DNA of 64,000 bases from Archangium sp. (GTDB taxonomy: Bacteria; Myxococcota; Myxococcia; Myxococcales; Myxococcaceae). The notes beneath the pieces are model-generated. The model had not been told where the DNA came from. It was given only the letters and a program-made list of their open reading frames with translations, and searched no databases. This document shows positions 9,075 through 17,431 of the stretch, in pieces. The stretch covers positions 1 through 64,000 of the forward strand of contig JAUYRZ010000029.1 of assembly GCA_030695565.1 (NCBI GenBank), given 5' to 3'. Positions within the stretch are counted from its first letter, which is position 1, and each line of letters starts with the position of its first letter. The translations under genes were made by a program, and so were the position numbers.

Positions 9075-9653
9075 ATGAAGTTCGAGCTGGATCCTCTCCC
9101 CTACGCGAAGAACGCCCTGGTCCCTCACCTCTCCGAGGAGACGTTCTCGTTTCACTACGAGAAGCACCACCAGGCGTACATGACCAACTTGAAGAAGCTG
9201 CTCGAGGGCAAGCCGGAAGCCGAGAAGAGCCTCGAGGAGATCGTGAAGACCTCGTCGGGCGGCGTGTTCAACAACGCGGCACAGGTGTGGAACCACACCT
9301 TCTACTGGAACTCGATGAAGCCGGCCGGCGGCAACGAGCCCACGGGCGCGCTGGCTGACGCGATCAAGAAAGACTTCGGCAGCTTCGCCGACTTCAAGAG
9401 CCAGTTCTCCACCGCCTGCATCGGCCAGTTCGGCTCGGGCTGGGGTTGGCTGGTGAAGGACGCCGACAAGCTGAAGATCGTCACCACCGGCAACGCGGAG
9501 ACCCCCATCACCAAGGGTCAGAAGCCGCTCATCACCTGCGACGTCTGGGAGCACGCGTACTACATCGACTACCGCAACCTCCGCGCGAAGTACGTCGAGA
9601 CGTTCCTCAACAATCTCGTGAACTGGGATTTCGCGGCCGCGAACTTCAAGTGA
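9075..9653 (+). CDS. sodB: Superoxide dismutase, Fe type
   Basis: 192 aa, the standard length for Fe/Mn SOD; cytoplasmic, with no signal peptide. It dismutes superoxide to O2 and H2O2. Metal ligands are in the expected places: His27 (SFHYEKHH), His74 (VWNHTFYW), Asp156 and His160 (DVWEHAYY). Gln70 in NNAAQVWNH is the position that typically marks the iron enzyme. AGGAG lies 8 nt before ATG 9075. It is divergent from prfB over 128 bp and followed by a palindromic repeat and a probable terminator, so it is likely monocistronic. Confidence 0.96.
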   Translation: MKFELDPLPYAKNALVPHLSEETFSFHYEKHHQAYMTNLKKLLEGKPEAEKSLEEIVKTSSGGVFNNAAQVWNHTFYWNSMKPAGGNEPTGALADAIKKDFGSFADFKSQFSTACIGQFGSGWGWLVKDADKLKIVTTGNAETPITKGQKPLITCDVWEHAYYIDYRNLRAKYVETFLNNLVNWDFAAANFK

Positions 9654-9659
9654 TTCTCT

Positions 9660-9703
9660 TTCCCTCTCCCGCTGGGAGAGGGTCAGGGTGGTCAGGGTGA
9701 GGG
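9660..9703 (+). repeat. Dispersed GC-rich palindromic repeat, copy 1
   Basis: CCCTCTCCC GCT GGGAGAGGG followed by GGTCAGGGT (duplicated here) and GAGGG. It is the same family as copies at 39231, 39403 (inverted), 42808, 60342 (inverted), 63503 and 63564, always between genes. Confidence 0.7.
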
Positions 9704-9740
9704 CCTCGCTTGGGTAACCAAGCGGGGCTTCATCATTTTC
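9704..9740 (+). terminator. Probable intrinsic terminator after sodB
   Basis: A 10-bp stem (9704-9713 with 9718-9727, one G-T pair) and GTAA tetraloop is followed by a T-rich but interrupted run (CTTCATCATTTT). It lies about 50 bp past the sodB stop. Confidence 0.6.
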
Positions 9741-9762
9741 AGGCCGAGGCGCTGCGCAGGCC

Positions 9763-9900
9763 GTGATCAACCACCACCTGGAGAAGCGCATGCCGGGCGA
9801 CTTCGTGGGCATGGGTGTGCTCCTGGTCGGTATCGGCATCGGACCACTGTTCATTTACGAAGCCAGAAACCTCATGCGCCAGGCGGCGAATCGGGGCTGA
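9763..9900 (+). CDS. Possible small single-span membrane protein (45 aa)
   Basis: GTG 9763 opens a 45-codon frame (MINHHLEKRMPGDFVG...) with one hydrophobic helix of about 20 residues (VGMGVLLVGIGIGPLFIY) and a basic C-terminus. An internal ATG at 9790 gives a 36-aa version. The ribosome-binding site is weak and there is no homology I can name. The membrane-like composition and correct positive-inside tail make it worth listing, but it may be spurious. Confidence 0.35.
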   Translation: MINHHLEKRMPGDFVGMGVLLVGIGIGPLFIYEARNLMRQAANRG

Positions 9901-9946
9901 GCTGGAAAACTTTTGCCAGGCAGCGTTCACATGAGATGAGACCGCC

Positions 9947-11968
9947 ATGTCCCGATTCGCACTGGCGTCGGCGTTGCTCGTTCTCTCATTCTCTTCGTGT
10001 CACGGCCCCGAGCGGTGCTCGACGGACAACGGCGGGTGCGATCCGCGCGTGACGTGTTCCGATACCGGGAGCGGCGTCATTTGCGGCGCGTGTCCCGACG
10101 GATTCAGCGGCGACGGCACCCGTTGCGAGGACATCGACGAGTGTCCCCAGGGTTGTGATGCCCGCACCACCTGCACCAACACCGAAGGCAGCTTTACCTG
10201 CTCGGCGTGCCCCGAGGGCTTCTCAGGCAAGGGCCGCGATGGATGCGTCGACGTCAACGAGTGTGAAGCCGACGCGGGCGTCTGCGATCCGCTGACGCCC
10301 TGCGCGAACACCGTCGGCAGCTTCAGCTGCGGCAATTGCCCGGCGGGGTACTCCGGCACCGACGCCGGCGCGTGTGTCGACGTCGACGAGTGCGCTACCA
10401 ACAACGGAGGCTGCTCGCCGCTGGTGACCTGCACCAACACCGTCGGCAGCTTCGCCTGCGGCACGTGCCCGAGCGGCTACCTCGCCGGAAACGACGGGAC
10501 CTGCGTGGACATCGACGAGTGCCTCACCGCCACCGCCTGCGACGCGCGCACCACTTGCAGCAACACGCCCGGCGACTACGTCTGCTCTGCATGCCCGACC
10601 GGCTTCACCGGCACCGGGAAGACGAGTTGTATGGACATCGACGAGTGTCTGAACGCCAGCTCCTGTGACCCGCTGACGGTCTGCATGAACACGCCGGGCG
10701 CCTTCACCTGCTCGGCCTGTCCCAGCGGATACAGCGGCACTGGCGTCACCGGGTGCATGGACGTCGACGAGTGCGCGGCCCCGAGCGCGTGCGACCCGCT
10801 CACCACCTGCAACAACACGCCCGGCAACTACACCTGCACGGCCTGCCCCTCGGGCTACACCGGCGCGGGCAAGACCGGCTGCATGGACGTCAATGAGTGC
10901 ATGAGCGCCAGCGCCTGCGACGCGCTCACCACCTGCAACAACACGCCAGGCAACTACACCTGCACGGCCTGCCCTGCTGGCTACACGGGCACGGGGAAGA
11001 CCACGTGCGTGGTGATTCCCTCCGTGGTCACCGTCTCGGTCAGCGACGCAGCGATGGCCGAGCCTTCCAACACCGCGACCCTTCGGGTCGATCGCGGCGC
11101 CGCGCGCGTGGGCGCCATCACGGTGACGCTGGCACGCCAGAGCAGCTCGACCCTGCGCCTCGTGGCGGCCTCACCCTTCCCCGCGGATGTGACCACCAGC
11201 GCGGGCACGCTCACCGCGAACGCGCTGACCGTCACCATTCCCAACGGCAGCGGCTTCGTCGACGTCGTGCTCAGCCCCGTCGACAACACCCACGCCGAGG
11301 CGTCCGAGACCCTCGCACTCGTGGCGCAGGCAGGCACTGGCTTCACGCTCGGCGGCAGCACCACGGCCAACCTGACGATCGACGCGACCGGGGGATCCGT
11401 GCTGCACGACGGGGACTCGACCTCGAACTACGCCGTGCTCGAGGGCTCGCTGCGCCAGGGCTTTCTCAACTTGAACTCGGGCGCGACGACGCTGGTGCGC
11501 ACCAGTGCCGCGCTGAGCATCATTCTCGTCGCGGGGCTTCCGCTGCTCACGGCCAGCAACGTCACCGTGGAGAACACGGGCGCGGGACTCACCCAGCTCA
11601 ACGGCAACGGCACGTTCCGACTGCTCGAGAACCGCGGCAACAGCGTCGTCTTCAGGAAGCTGCAGTTCCGCCTGGGCTTCGACCCGGCCCTGGGGGGGGC
11701 GATCCTCAATCGGGGCGCGCTCACTCTCGACCAGTGCACCTTGAGCGAGAACGTGTCGCCACGAGGGTCGGCGTTGAACAACTTCGCCACCAGCCCTCCG
11801 AGCGTCGCGTTCACGGGCTGCATCGTGCGAGACAACACCGGATCTCAAGCCCTGGAGAACGCCGGCGGCACCATGACCATCACGAACAGCGCCTTCTCCG
11901 GGAACACGTCCGGCAACACCGTGGGCGGCTACACCAACGGCGGCGGCAACACGCCAGCCAACCCCTGA
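9947..11968 (+). CDS. Exported multi-EGF / Calx-beta / beta-helix surface protein
   Basis: 673 aa. An N-terminal export signal ends LSFSSC, a borderline lipobox. Eight consecutive six-Cys EGF-like modules follow (about residues 23-355); seven begin D(I/V)(D/N)EC, the calcium-binding EGF signature, with NTxGxFxC and CPxGYxGTG blocks. Next comes a Calx-beta-like domain (about 358-475, NTATLRVDRG to ETLALVAQ) and a C-terminal right-handed beta-helix-like part (about 485-670) with repeating GGAILNRGALTLDQCTLSENV strands. The EGF modules repeat at about 126 bp in the DNA and the last two are nearly identical, a sign of recent tandem duplication. Such proteins are usually surface-exposed and bind calcium; the partner is unknown. 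It stands alone between sodB and a convergent gene. Confidence 0.8.
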   Translation: MSRFALASALLVLSFSSCHGPERCSTDNGGCDPRVTCSDTGSGVICGACPDGFSGDGTRCEDIDECPQGCDARTTCTNTEGSFTCSACPEGFSGKGRDGCVDVNECEADAGVCDPLTPCANTVGSFSCGNCPAGYSGTDAGACVDVDECATNNGGCSPLVTCTNTVGSFACGTCPSGYLAGNDGTCVDIDECLTATACDARTTCSNTPGDYVCSACPTGFTGTGKTSCMDIDECLNASSCDPLTVCMNTPGAFTCSACPSGYSGTGVTGCMDVDECAAPSACDPLTTCNNTPGNYTCTACPSGYTGAGKTGCMDVNECMSASACDALTTCNNTPGNYTCTACPAGYTGTGKTTCVVIPSVVTVSVSDAAMAEPSNTATLRVDRGAARVGAITVTLARQSSSTLRLVAASPFPADVTTSAGTLTANALTVTIPNGSGFVDVVLSPVDNTHAEASETLALVAQAGTGFTLGGSTTANLTIDATGGSVLHDGDSTSNYAVLEGSLRQGFLNLNSGATTLVRTSAALSIILVAGLPLLTASNVTVENTGAGLTQLNGNGTFRLLENRGNSVVFRKLQFRLGFDPALGGAILNRGALTLDQCTLSENVSPRGSALNNFATSPPSVAFTGCIVRDNTGSQALENAGGTMTITNSAFSGNTSGNTVGGYTNGGGNTPANP

Positions 11969-12074
11969 AGGAGCGAGGCTCATGTCCTTCTCGAAGGAGG
12001 CCTCTTCGGTGTGGCAATCGACGGCGAGGGAGACGCGCCGCTCCGCTCCGAGCGCCGAGCAAGCGAGCAGGACC

Positions 12075-13352
12075 TCAAGCGGCCTTCGCGAGCGGCACCG
12101 ACACGGGCTTCGCCGCCTTGTGACGCGCCTCGAGCCACCAGAGCGCTGCGAAGCCCACGTTGAGCGGCACCAGGATCGCGAGGATGTTGCCGTTGGCCTG
12201 ATCAGCTGACGGCAGCACCTTGATCAACACGCCGAGCACCGAGATCGCCGCGAGCACGGTCCACACCGCGCGGTTCCACTTCACCGCTCGTTTCGCGCCC
12301 CACATCAACATCAGCCCCAGCGGGAACAGCGCGAACGTCAGCGGGTTCGCCTGGAAGATGTTCTCGTTTCCGAAGGTCACGTCGTGATCCGTCGCGGTCA
12401 TCAGGAAGCCGAGCGCGAGCCCAAGAATGCCGAGCACGAGGCCGATGAGCGAGGTGTAGAGCCCGAGCAGCACGCGCGGCAGCTTCTTGCCGTCACGGCC
12501 CCAGTGACCGAGCCCGTGCGCGATGCCTGCGAGGAAGAGACCCACCAGCAGCTCGTAGAGAATCCAGTTCGGTGCAGTTGCGGGCGGCGGCGTGCGATCA
12601 CTCTTGAACCAGTTGCGCTGCGTCTTCACCAACGGCCTCGTCGTGCCGTCTGCTCTCTTCACCTGCAGCGCTTGCAGCTGGGCTTCCAACTCATCGGGCA
12701 GATACGCGTCTTGAAGACCCGTGATCGGTTTGTCGAGTGAGTCGGCCTGCAGGTAATCGAGCACCAGCGACATCGGCGGATTCACCATCGAGTACCGCAG
12801 CGTGTGCTGACGCAGGGTCATGCGCGAGGTGCCTGAGGTGGCGGCTTTGAGCTGACCTCCGATCGCCGCGTCGATGATGTCGCGCGGCCTCGTGGAGCAG
12901 TTGTCGTTGTAGTGGTGGTACCGGTACATCCGGTTTTCCGGCAACACGTTGGTGCCCAGCGATTTTGCGACGGCCATCGCTTCGTCGGGCTCCAGATCGA
13001 GCTCCTGCAACCGCACGTCTCGCTTGAGCTGGTTCTTGTAGAAACTGAACGTGCCCTGCGCGGAGTCGTCGGCCACCCAGAAGATCAACCGCCCTTTCGC
13101 GAAGTCCTTCACGAAGCCGACCGTGTCGCCTTCCTTCGGGCCGAACATGCCGAAGTTGTAGAGACGCGCGTGGTTGAGGCGTCTGTCTTCGACCACGAAC
13201 GACGTGTGGCCCCACCACTCCACGAGCGAGTCGCCGGGGCTGAAGGTGACCAGCGTGATGGAGAGATCGGCTGGTTGAGTCTGGCCCGTCATCCACGGCG
13301 GGAGAGATTGACCGGCGGTGAGCGCGAGCACGACTGGGAGGACCTGAAGCAC
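12075..13352 (-). CDS. DUF4105 (Lnb N-terminal-like) membrane protein
   Basis: 425 aa. After an N-terminal signal-like segment there is a periplasmic domain of about 220 residues matching DUF4105, now linked to the N-terminal domain of Lnb lipoprotein N-acyltransferases. His49 (VEWWGHTSF) and Cys152 (YNDNCSTRPRDII) are the conserved residues expected for a papain/NlpC-like thiol active site. Five or so transmembrane helices follow (about 270-415). The visible order, thiol domain then membrane domain, fits an enzyme working on lipid or lipoprotein substrates at the outer face of the inner membrane; that role is inference. The start is GTG 13352 with no clear Shine-Dalgarno. It is divergent from the anchor-V protein over 190 bp. 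Confidence 0.72.
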   Translation of the reverse strand: MLQVLPVVLALTAGQSLPPWMTGQTQPADLSITLVTFSPGDSLVEWWGHTSFVVEDRRLNHARLYNFGMFGPKEGDTVGFVKDFAKGRLIFWVADDSAQGTFSFYKNQLKRDVRLQELDLEPDEAMAVAKSLGTNVLPENRMYRYHHYNDNCSTRPRDIIDAAIGGQLKAATSGTSRMTLRQHTLRYSMVNPPMSLVLDYLQADSLDKPITGLQDAYLPDELEAQLQALQVKRADGTTRPLVKTQRNWFKSDRTPPPATAPNWILYELLVGLFLAGIAHGLGHWGRDGKKLPRVLLGLYTSLIGLVLGILGLALGFLMTATDHDVTFGNENIFQANPLTFALFPLGLMLMWGAKRAVKWNRAVWTVLAAISVLGVLIKVLPSADQANGNILAILVPLNVGFAALWWLEARHKAAKPVSVPLAKAA

Positions 13353-13490
13353 GAGGACGGGTCTAACTCAGTCCTCCGGATTTTTGGCCCTCACCCTGAG
13401 CGCGAGCGCAGGACCGCACTGCCCACTCCAGTTCTCACCTCTCCGCAGAGCCCTTCGAGCAACTCCAGGCGGATGGACGCGCCCCGCTCT

Positions 13491-13506
13491 TGGCACTCCC
13501 GGTGCT
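13491..13506 (+). promoter_or_regulatory. Sigma-54 (-24/-12) promoter match
   Basis: TGGCAC-TCCCG-GTGCT matches TGGCAC-N5-TTGCW with one mismatch and exact GG-N10-GC spacing. It predicts a transcript start near 13517, a leader of about 27 nt, then AAGGAG at 13530 and the TTG start at 13544. The arrangement is internally consistent. Confidence 0.6.
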
Positions 13507-13543
13507 TTGGCGAACCCGCGCCACCGTCGAAGGAGAAACGCCC

Positions 13544-16054
13544 TTGTCCAAGCACCTCGTCATCGCCTGCCTCGGCCTGCTCTTCCCCCTTCACGCGTGG
13601 GCGTACGGCGGGGGCATCGTGGGTTACTCGGGCAAGGTCGCCTCGCAGACCTGCACGTCCTGCCACGGCGTCGGCGCCGGCGCGGCGCCCACCGTCACGC
13701 TCACCGGCCCGGCCACCCTCAACCCCGGCCAGCCCGGCAGCTACACCCTCACCCTCGCCGGCGGTCCGGGCGTGCGCGGGGGTATGAACGTGGCCACCAG
13801 CACCGCGGCCGCGGTGCTCACCGCCGGCCCGGGCAGCGCCAAGGAAGGCGCCGAGCTGCGCCACGCCTCTCCGCTGGCCTTCAGCGCCGGGCAGGTGAGC
13901 TGGACCTTCACCGTCACCGCGCCCACCACCGGCGGGTCGTTCACCCTCTACGGGGCGGGCAACTCGTGCAACGGCTCGGGCACCGGCGGCGATCGCAGCG
14001 CCACCGCCACCAAGGTGATCACCGTGAACGTGGTGAACCTGCCGCCCTCGGTCACCGTGGCCGCCGGCGCCGCCGCCACCAGCCCCACCACCCAGGCGCT
14101 CTCGGTGGGCGCCACCGACGACGGCGGCGAGGCCAACCTCACCTACACCTGGGCCGCCACCACCGCGCCCGCGCCGGTCACCTTCTCGGCGAACGGAACC
14201 AACGCCGCGAAGAACACCACCGCCACCTTCACCCGCGCGGGCAGCTACACCCTCGCCGTCACCATCCGCGACGCCCAGAACCTCACCACCACCAGCACCA
14301 CCACCGTCAACGTCGCCCCGCAGGTGATGAGCGTCACCGTGGCCCCGCCCTCGGTGGGCCTGGCCACCGGCCGCACCCAGCAGTTCACCGCCAGCGGCGT
14401 GGACCAGTTCGGCGCCGCCATCAGCCCCGCGCCTTCGTGGGCCTGGAGCGCCACCGGAGGCTCCATCAACCCCGCGAGCGGGCTGTTCACCGCGGGGAGC
14501 ACCGCCGGCGGGCCCTTCACGGTCACCGCGGCGTCGGGTGGAAAAACGGGCACCGCGCAGGTCACCGTCTCCGTGGGCTCGCCGCCCACCGTGGCCACCG
14601 CCGCCACCAGCAGCGCGCTGACCGGCACCACCCTCACCCTCACCGCGCTCGGCGCCGACGATGGTGGCGAAGGCAACCTCACGTACACCTGGCTCGTCGA
14701 GGGCGGGGCAGCGGTGGCCTTCAGCGTCAACGGCACCAACGAGGCGAAGCGCACGGTGGCCACCTTCGCGGCTGCCGGCAGCTTCACCTTCACCGTCGTC
14801 ATCCGCGACCTGGCCAACCTCACCGCCACCAGCTCGGTGCCGGTGGTGATCACCGCACAGCTGCAGGCCGTCGTGGTGAGCCCGGCCACCGCGGTGGTGC
14901 CGCCCGGAGGCACCCGGCAGCTCAGCGCCCGCGTGGAGGACCAGTTCGGCAACCCGCTGTCGCCCGCACCCACCGTCGCGTGGGCGGTGGCCAGCGCGGC
15001 CGGCACCATCAGCACCAGCGGGCTCTTCCGCGCCGCCGCCACGCCCGGCGGGCCGTACACCGTGACCGCCACCGCCGGCGGCCAGGCGGGCAATGCGGTG
15101 CTCAGCGTCAACACCGGCGGCGCGCCGCAGGTGTCCATGGCGCCCAGCGCCTCGCCCTCCACGGTCCTGGGCAAGTCCACCGCGCTGCGCGTGCTGGGCA
15201 GCGACGAGGGCGGCGAGGCGGGCCTGGTCTACACCTGGGTGGCCCTCGGCCCTTCGACGGTGAACTTCTCGGAGAACGGCTCCAACGCGGCGAAGAACAC
15301 CACCGCCCACTTCACGCGCGCGGGCAGCTACACCCTCACCGTCACCCTGACCGATCCCTCCGGCATGGCCACCGACGCGGTGGTGGACGTCACCGTGGCC
15401 CAGACGCTCATGACCATCACCGTCTCGCCCTCGGCCATCAACGTGTCGCCCAGCGGCACGCAGATCTTCGCCGCGGTGGCGAACGACCAGTTCGGCGCGC
15501 CGGCTGACGCCGTGCCGCAGGTGAGCTGGACGGTGAGCGGCGGGGGCTCCATCGACAGCCAGGGCCTGTTCACCGCGCGCGACACCGAAGGTGGCCCCTT
15601 CACCGTCACCGCCGCCGCCGGGCCGGTGCGCGGCACGGCGATCACCCGGGTGGGCGAGGGCCCCAGCGATCTCGAGGCCCCGTCCGTCACCCTGGGCGAG
15701 CTCGCGGCGACGCTCTCGGGAACGGTGAAGCTCACCGTGATGGCCCAGGACAACGTGGGCGTCACCCAGGTCACCTGGGTGCTCGACGGCAAGCCGCTGG
15801 GCACCGTCACCACCGCGCCCTGGGACTTCGTGCTGCGCACCCGCACGCTGGAGAACGGCGAGCATCGGCTCGAGGCCATCGCGCAAGACGCCGCGCTCAA
15901 CAGCGCGCGCAGCCCGCAGGTCGCCTTCGTGGTCGCCAACGACGTGCTGCAGGAGCTGGAGCCCGTCGTGGGCCTGGGCTGCAGCAGCATCGGGAGCGCG
16001 CCCTTCGCGCTGCTGGCGCTGCTGTGCGGCCTGCGGCTCCGCGCCCGGCGCTGA
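13544..16054 (+). CDS. Choice-of-anchor V / Ig-repeat surface protein with CxxCH and MYXO-CTERM-like anchor
   Basis: 836 aa from TTG 13544, chosen because AAGGAG lies 8 nt upstream and a clean signal peptide follows (LVIACLGLLFPLHAWA, cleavage before YGGG). The mature N-terminus has one CxxCH (Cys37, Cys40, His41: QTCTSCHG) and a reelin-like 'choice-of-anchor V' domain to about residue 165. Three alternating pairs of PKD-like (ATDDGGEANLTYTW type) and Big-2-like (VDQFGAAISPAPSW type) modules follow, then a final Ig-like domain. The C-terminus (GLGCSSIGSAPFALLALLCG then RLRARR) is Cys + hydrophobic helix + Arg tail, the MYXO-CTERM layout used for surface attachment by myxosortase. It is likely a surface-anchored, possibly heme-bearing protein under sigma-54 control. 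Confidence 0.8.
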   Translation: MSKHLVIACLGLLFPLHAWAYGGGIVGYSGKVASQTCTSCHGVGAGAAPTVTLTGPATLNPGQPGSYTLTLAGGPGVRGGMNVATSTAAAVLTAGPGSAKEGAELRHASPLAFSAGQVSWTFTVTAPTTGGSFTLYGAGNSCNGSGTGGDRSATATKVITVNVVNLPPSVTVAAGAAATSPTTQALSVGATDDGGEANLTYTWAATTAPAPVTFSANGTNAAKNTTATFTRAGSYTLAVTIRDAQNLTTTSTTTVNVAPQVMSVTVAPPSVGLATGRTQQFTASGVDQFGAAISPAPSWAWSATGGSINPASGLFTAGSTAGGPFTVTAASGGKTGTAQVTVSVGSPPTVATAATSSALTGTTLTLTALGADDGGEGNLTYTWLVEGGAAVAFSVNGTNEAKRTVATFAAAGSFTFTVVIRDLANLTATSSVPVVITAQLQAVVVSPATAVVPPGGTRQLSARVEDQFGNPLSPAPTVAWAVASAAGTISTSGLFRAAATPGGPYTVTATAGGQAGNAVLSVNTGGAPQVSMAPSASPSTVLGKSTALRVLGSDEGGEAGLVYTWVALGPSTVNFSENGSNAAKNTTAHFTRAGSYTLTVTLTDPSGMATDAVVDVTVAQTLMTITVSPSAINVSPSGTQIFAAVANDQFGAPADAVPQVSWTVSGGGSIDSQGLFTARDTEGGPFTVTAAAGPVRGTAITRVGEGPSDLEAPSVTLGELAATLSGTVKLTVMAQDNVGVTQVTWVLDGKPLGTVTTAPWDFVLRTRTLENGEHRLEAIAQDAALNSARSPQVAFVVANDVLQELEPVVGLGCSSIGSAPFALLALLCGLRLRARR

Positions 16055-16331
16055 AACAAGCCGAAAATTCTCCCTCGAAGGTGTCCCCTGCCAGAGGGAG
16101 CGCGCGCTTCGCGCAAGTCGAATTCTCCCTCGATGGCGTCCCCTGCCAGGGGGAGCGCTCGCTTCGCGCTGCGGTGCGGCCTGCGGCTCCGCGCCCGGCG
16201 CTGAAACAAGCCGAAATCCCTCGAAGGTGTCCTCTGCCAGGGGACAGTGCCCTGTGTGGTGCACAGGTGGTCTGCGCGCGCTCCACCGCCCGGCCCGCCT
16301 GACGGCGCTGAAGTGTCCCCTGCCAGAGGAC
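16025..16331 (+). repeat. Repeat-rich spacer: 150-bp-period duplication of the gene end plus short GTGTCCCCTGCCAG units
   Basis: The 42 bases 16025-16066 (final codons, stop and start of the spacer) recur exactly at 16175-16216, and similarity continues to about 16240 apart from a 4-base gap. Between them a 51-bp unit (16070-16117, 16121-16168) is nearly duplicated, and the core GTGTCCCCTGCCAGAGG recurs near 16081, 16136, 16227 and 16313. CTCCCTC..GAGGGAG arms make each unit a potential hairpin. The remainder to 16424 shows no gene. Confidence 0.75.
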
Positions 16332-16424
16332 TTGCCCTCGGCCGTGGTCACCTGGCGTCTCCTCGCTCCAGCAGACGGCCCGCGGTGCAGCGCGCTCCCC
16401 CAGCAAAGTGCAGCGGATCGGTGC

Positions 16425-16440
16425 TGGCACGACGCGTGCG
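16425..16440 (+). promoter_or_regulatory. Second sigma-54 (-24/-12) promoter match
   Basis: TGGCAC-GACGC-GTGCG has the same -24 element, the same one-base difference in the -12 element and the same GG-N10-GC spacing as the site at 13491. The predicted start near 16451 leaves a leader of about 34 nt to the ATG at 16485. Confidence 0.6.
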
Positions 16441-16484
16441 TAGGAGGCCCGGCGCAACCCAACCCGGTTTGGCAGAGGTGGCCG

Positions 16485-17417
16485 ATGCTGAAGACGACGC
16501 CCATGAAAGTCTCCCCGCTGATCCTCGGCGCCCTGCTCGCCTCCGGCGTAGCCCTGGGCCAGACCGCCGAGTCGCGCGCGCGCTGCGCCACCCGACTGTC
16601 CGCCACCCTGCTGGGTCAGACGCCCACGGCGGCGCTGCTGGGCTCGGCGAACCCGCAGGACAACGTCGACGCGATGATCGCCACCGCGGTCTTCCAGGAG
16701 AAGTTCGCGCGCTTCATCAACGCCAAGTTCAACGGCGACCCGGGCGCCACGCCCGCGGAGGACGCCAGCTACTACCTGGCCAGGCACGTGCTGGCGAACA
16801 ACCGCCCCTGGGCAGACCTCTTTCTGGGCCAGTTCCGGGTCGACCCGGGCGCCACCGCCAACGCCGACGCGGTGGTGGTCGCCGACCCGCAGGGCCTGGG
16901 CTACTTCCGCAGCCGCGCGTGGATGGTGCGGTACGCGGGCAACGAGCTCGACGGCTACCGCATCAACGCCGCCTACCGGCTGATGAACAACGTGCTGGGG
17001 CTCGAGCTGGTGGCCGCGGTCAACACCAACGGGGTCAACGCCTCGGGCCGCATGCAGGCCGCCTGCGCCGGCTGCCACTACAACCAGACCTTCGGCCTCG
17101 ACTACGTGGCGAAGATCCTCTCCCGCCGGGTGGGCACCAACGCCAACACCATGACCTTCGCCGCGCCCAACGAGGGCCCCCAGCCGGTGCTGGGCGGGCA
17201 GATGCTCTCGAATGATCAGCAGTTCGTCACCACCATGGTGAGCTCTGCCGACTTCCGCTTCAACGCCTGCCGCACCGCGATGGAGTTCCTCTACAACCGC
17301 GCCGAGTTCAAGTGCGAGGGCCCGGTGTTCGACGCGTGCATGACCGCGTTCGCCGCCAGCCGCACCATCCAGTCCGCCGTCTCCGCCATCGCCAGGGATC
17401 CTGGCTTCTGCCAGTGA
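16485..17417 (+). CDS. Exported CxxCH (c-type heme) protein of the DUF1501 cluster
   Basis: 310 aa. A signal peptide (VSPLILGALLASGVALG, cleavage near QT) is followed by a mostly helical, Ala/Asn-rich domain with a single heme motif, Cys194-Ala-Gly-Cys197-His198 (QAACAGCHYNQTFGLDYVAK). I do not recognise the family. ATG 16485 has AGAGGTGG just upstream; ATG 16503 is an alternative. It is followed after 14 bp by a CARDB-like lipoprotein gene and then a DUF1501 gene on the same strand. Cytochrome-type proteins next to DUF1501 genes are also common in planctomycetes and other myxobacteria, which suggests a functional unit; the reaction is unknown. Confidence 0.7.
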   Translation: MLKTTPMKVSPLILGALLASGVALGQTAESRARCATRLSATLLGQTPTAALLGSANPQDNVDAMIATAVFQEKFARFINAKFNGDPGATPAEDASYYLARHVLANNRPWADLFLGQFRVDPGATANADAVVVADPQGLGYFRSRAWMVRYAGNELDGYRINAAYRLMNNVLGLELVAAVNTNGVNASGRMQAACAGCHYNQTFGLDYVAKILSRRVGTNANTMTFAAPNEGPQPVLGGQMLSNDQQFVTTMVSSADFRFNACRTAMEFLYNRAEFKCEGPVFDACMTAFAASRTIQSAVSAIARDPGFCQ

Positions 17418-17431
17418 AGAAAAGGACGACC

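Noticed and set aside
9903-9917. Sigma-54-like TGG..TGC upstream of the EGF protein
   Set aside because: GG-to-GC spacing is 9, not 10, and the -24 box lacks CAC.
11982-12209. 75-codon plus-strand frame after the EGF gene
   Set aside because: Mostly overlaps the C-terminus of the DUF4105 gene antisense; Arg-rich, no domain.
13391-16606. 1071-codon open frame on the minus strand opposite the Ig-repeat surface protein
   Set aside because: Gly/Arg/Ala/His-rich composition typical of antisense frames in high-GC genes; the plus strand has signal, domains and anchor.
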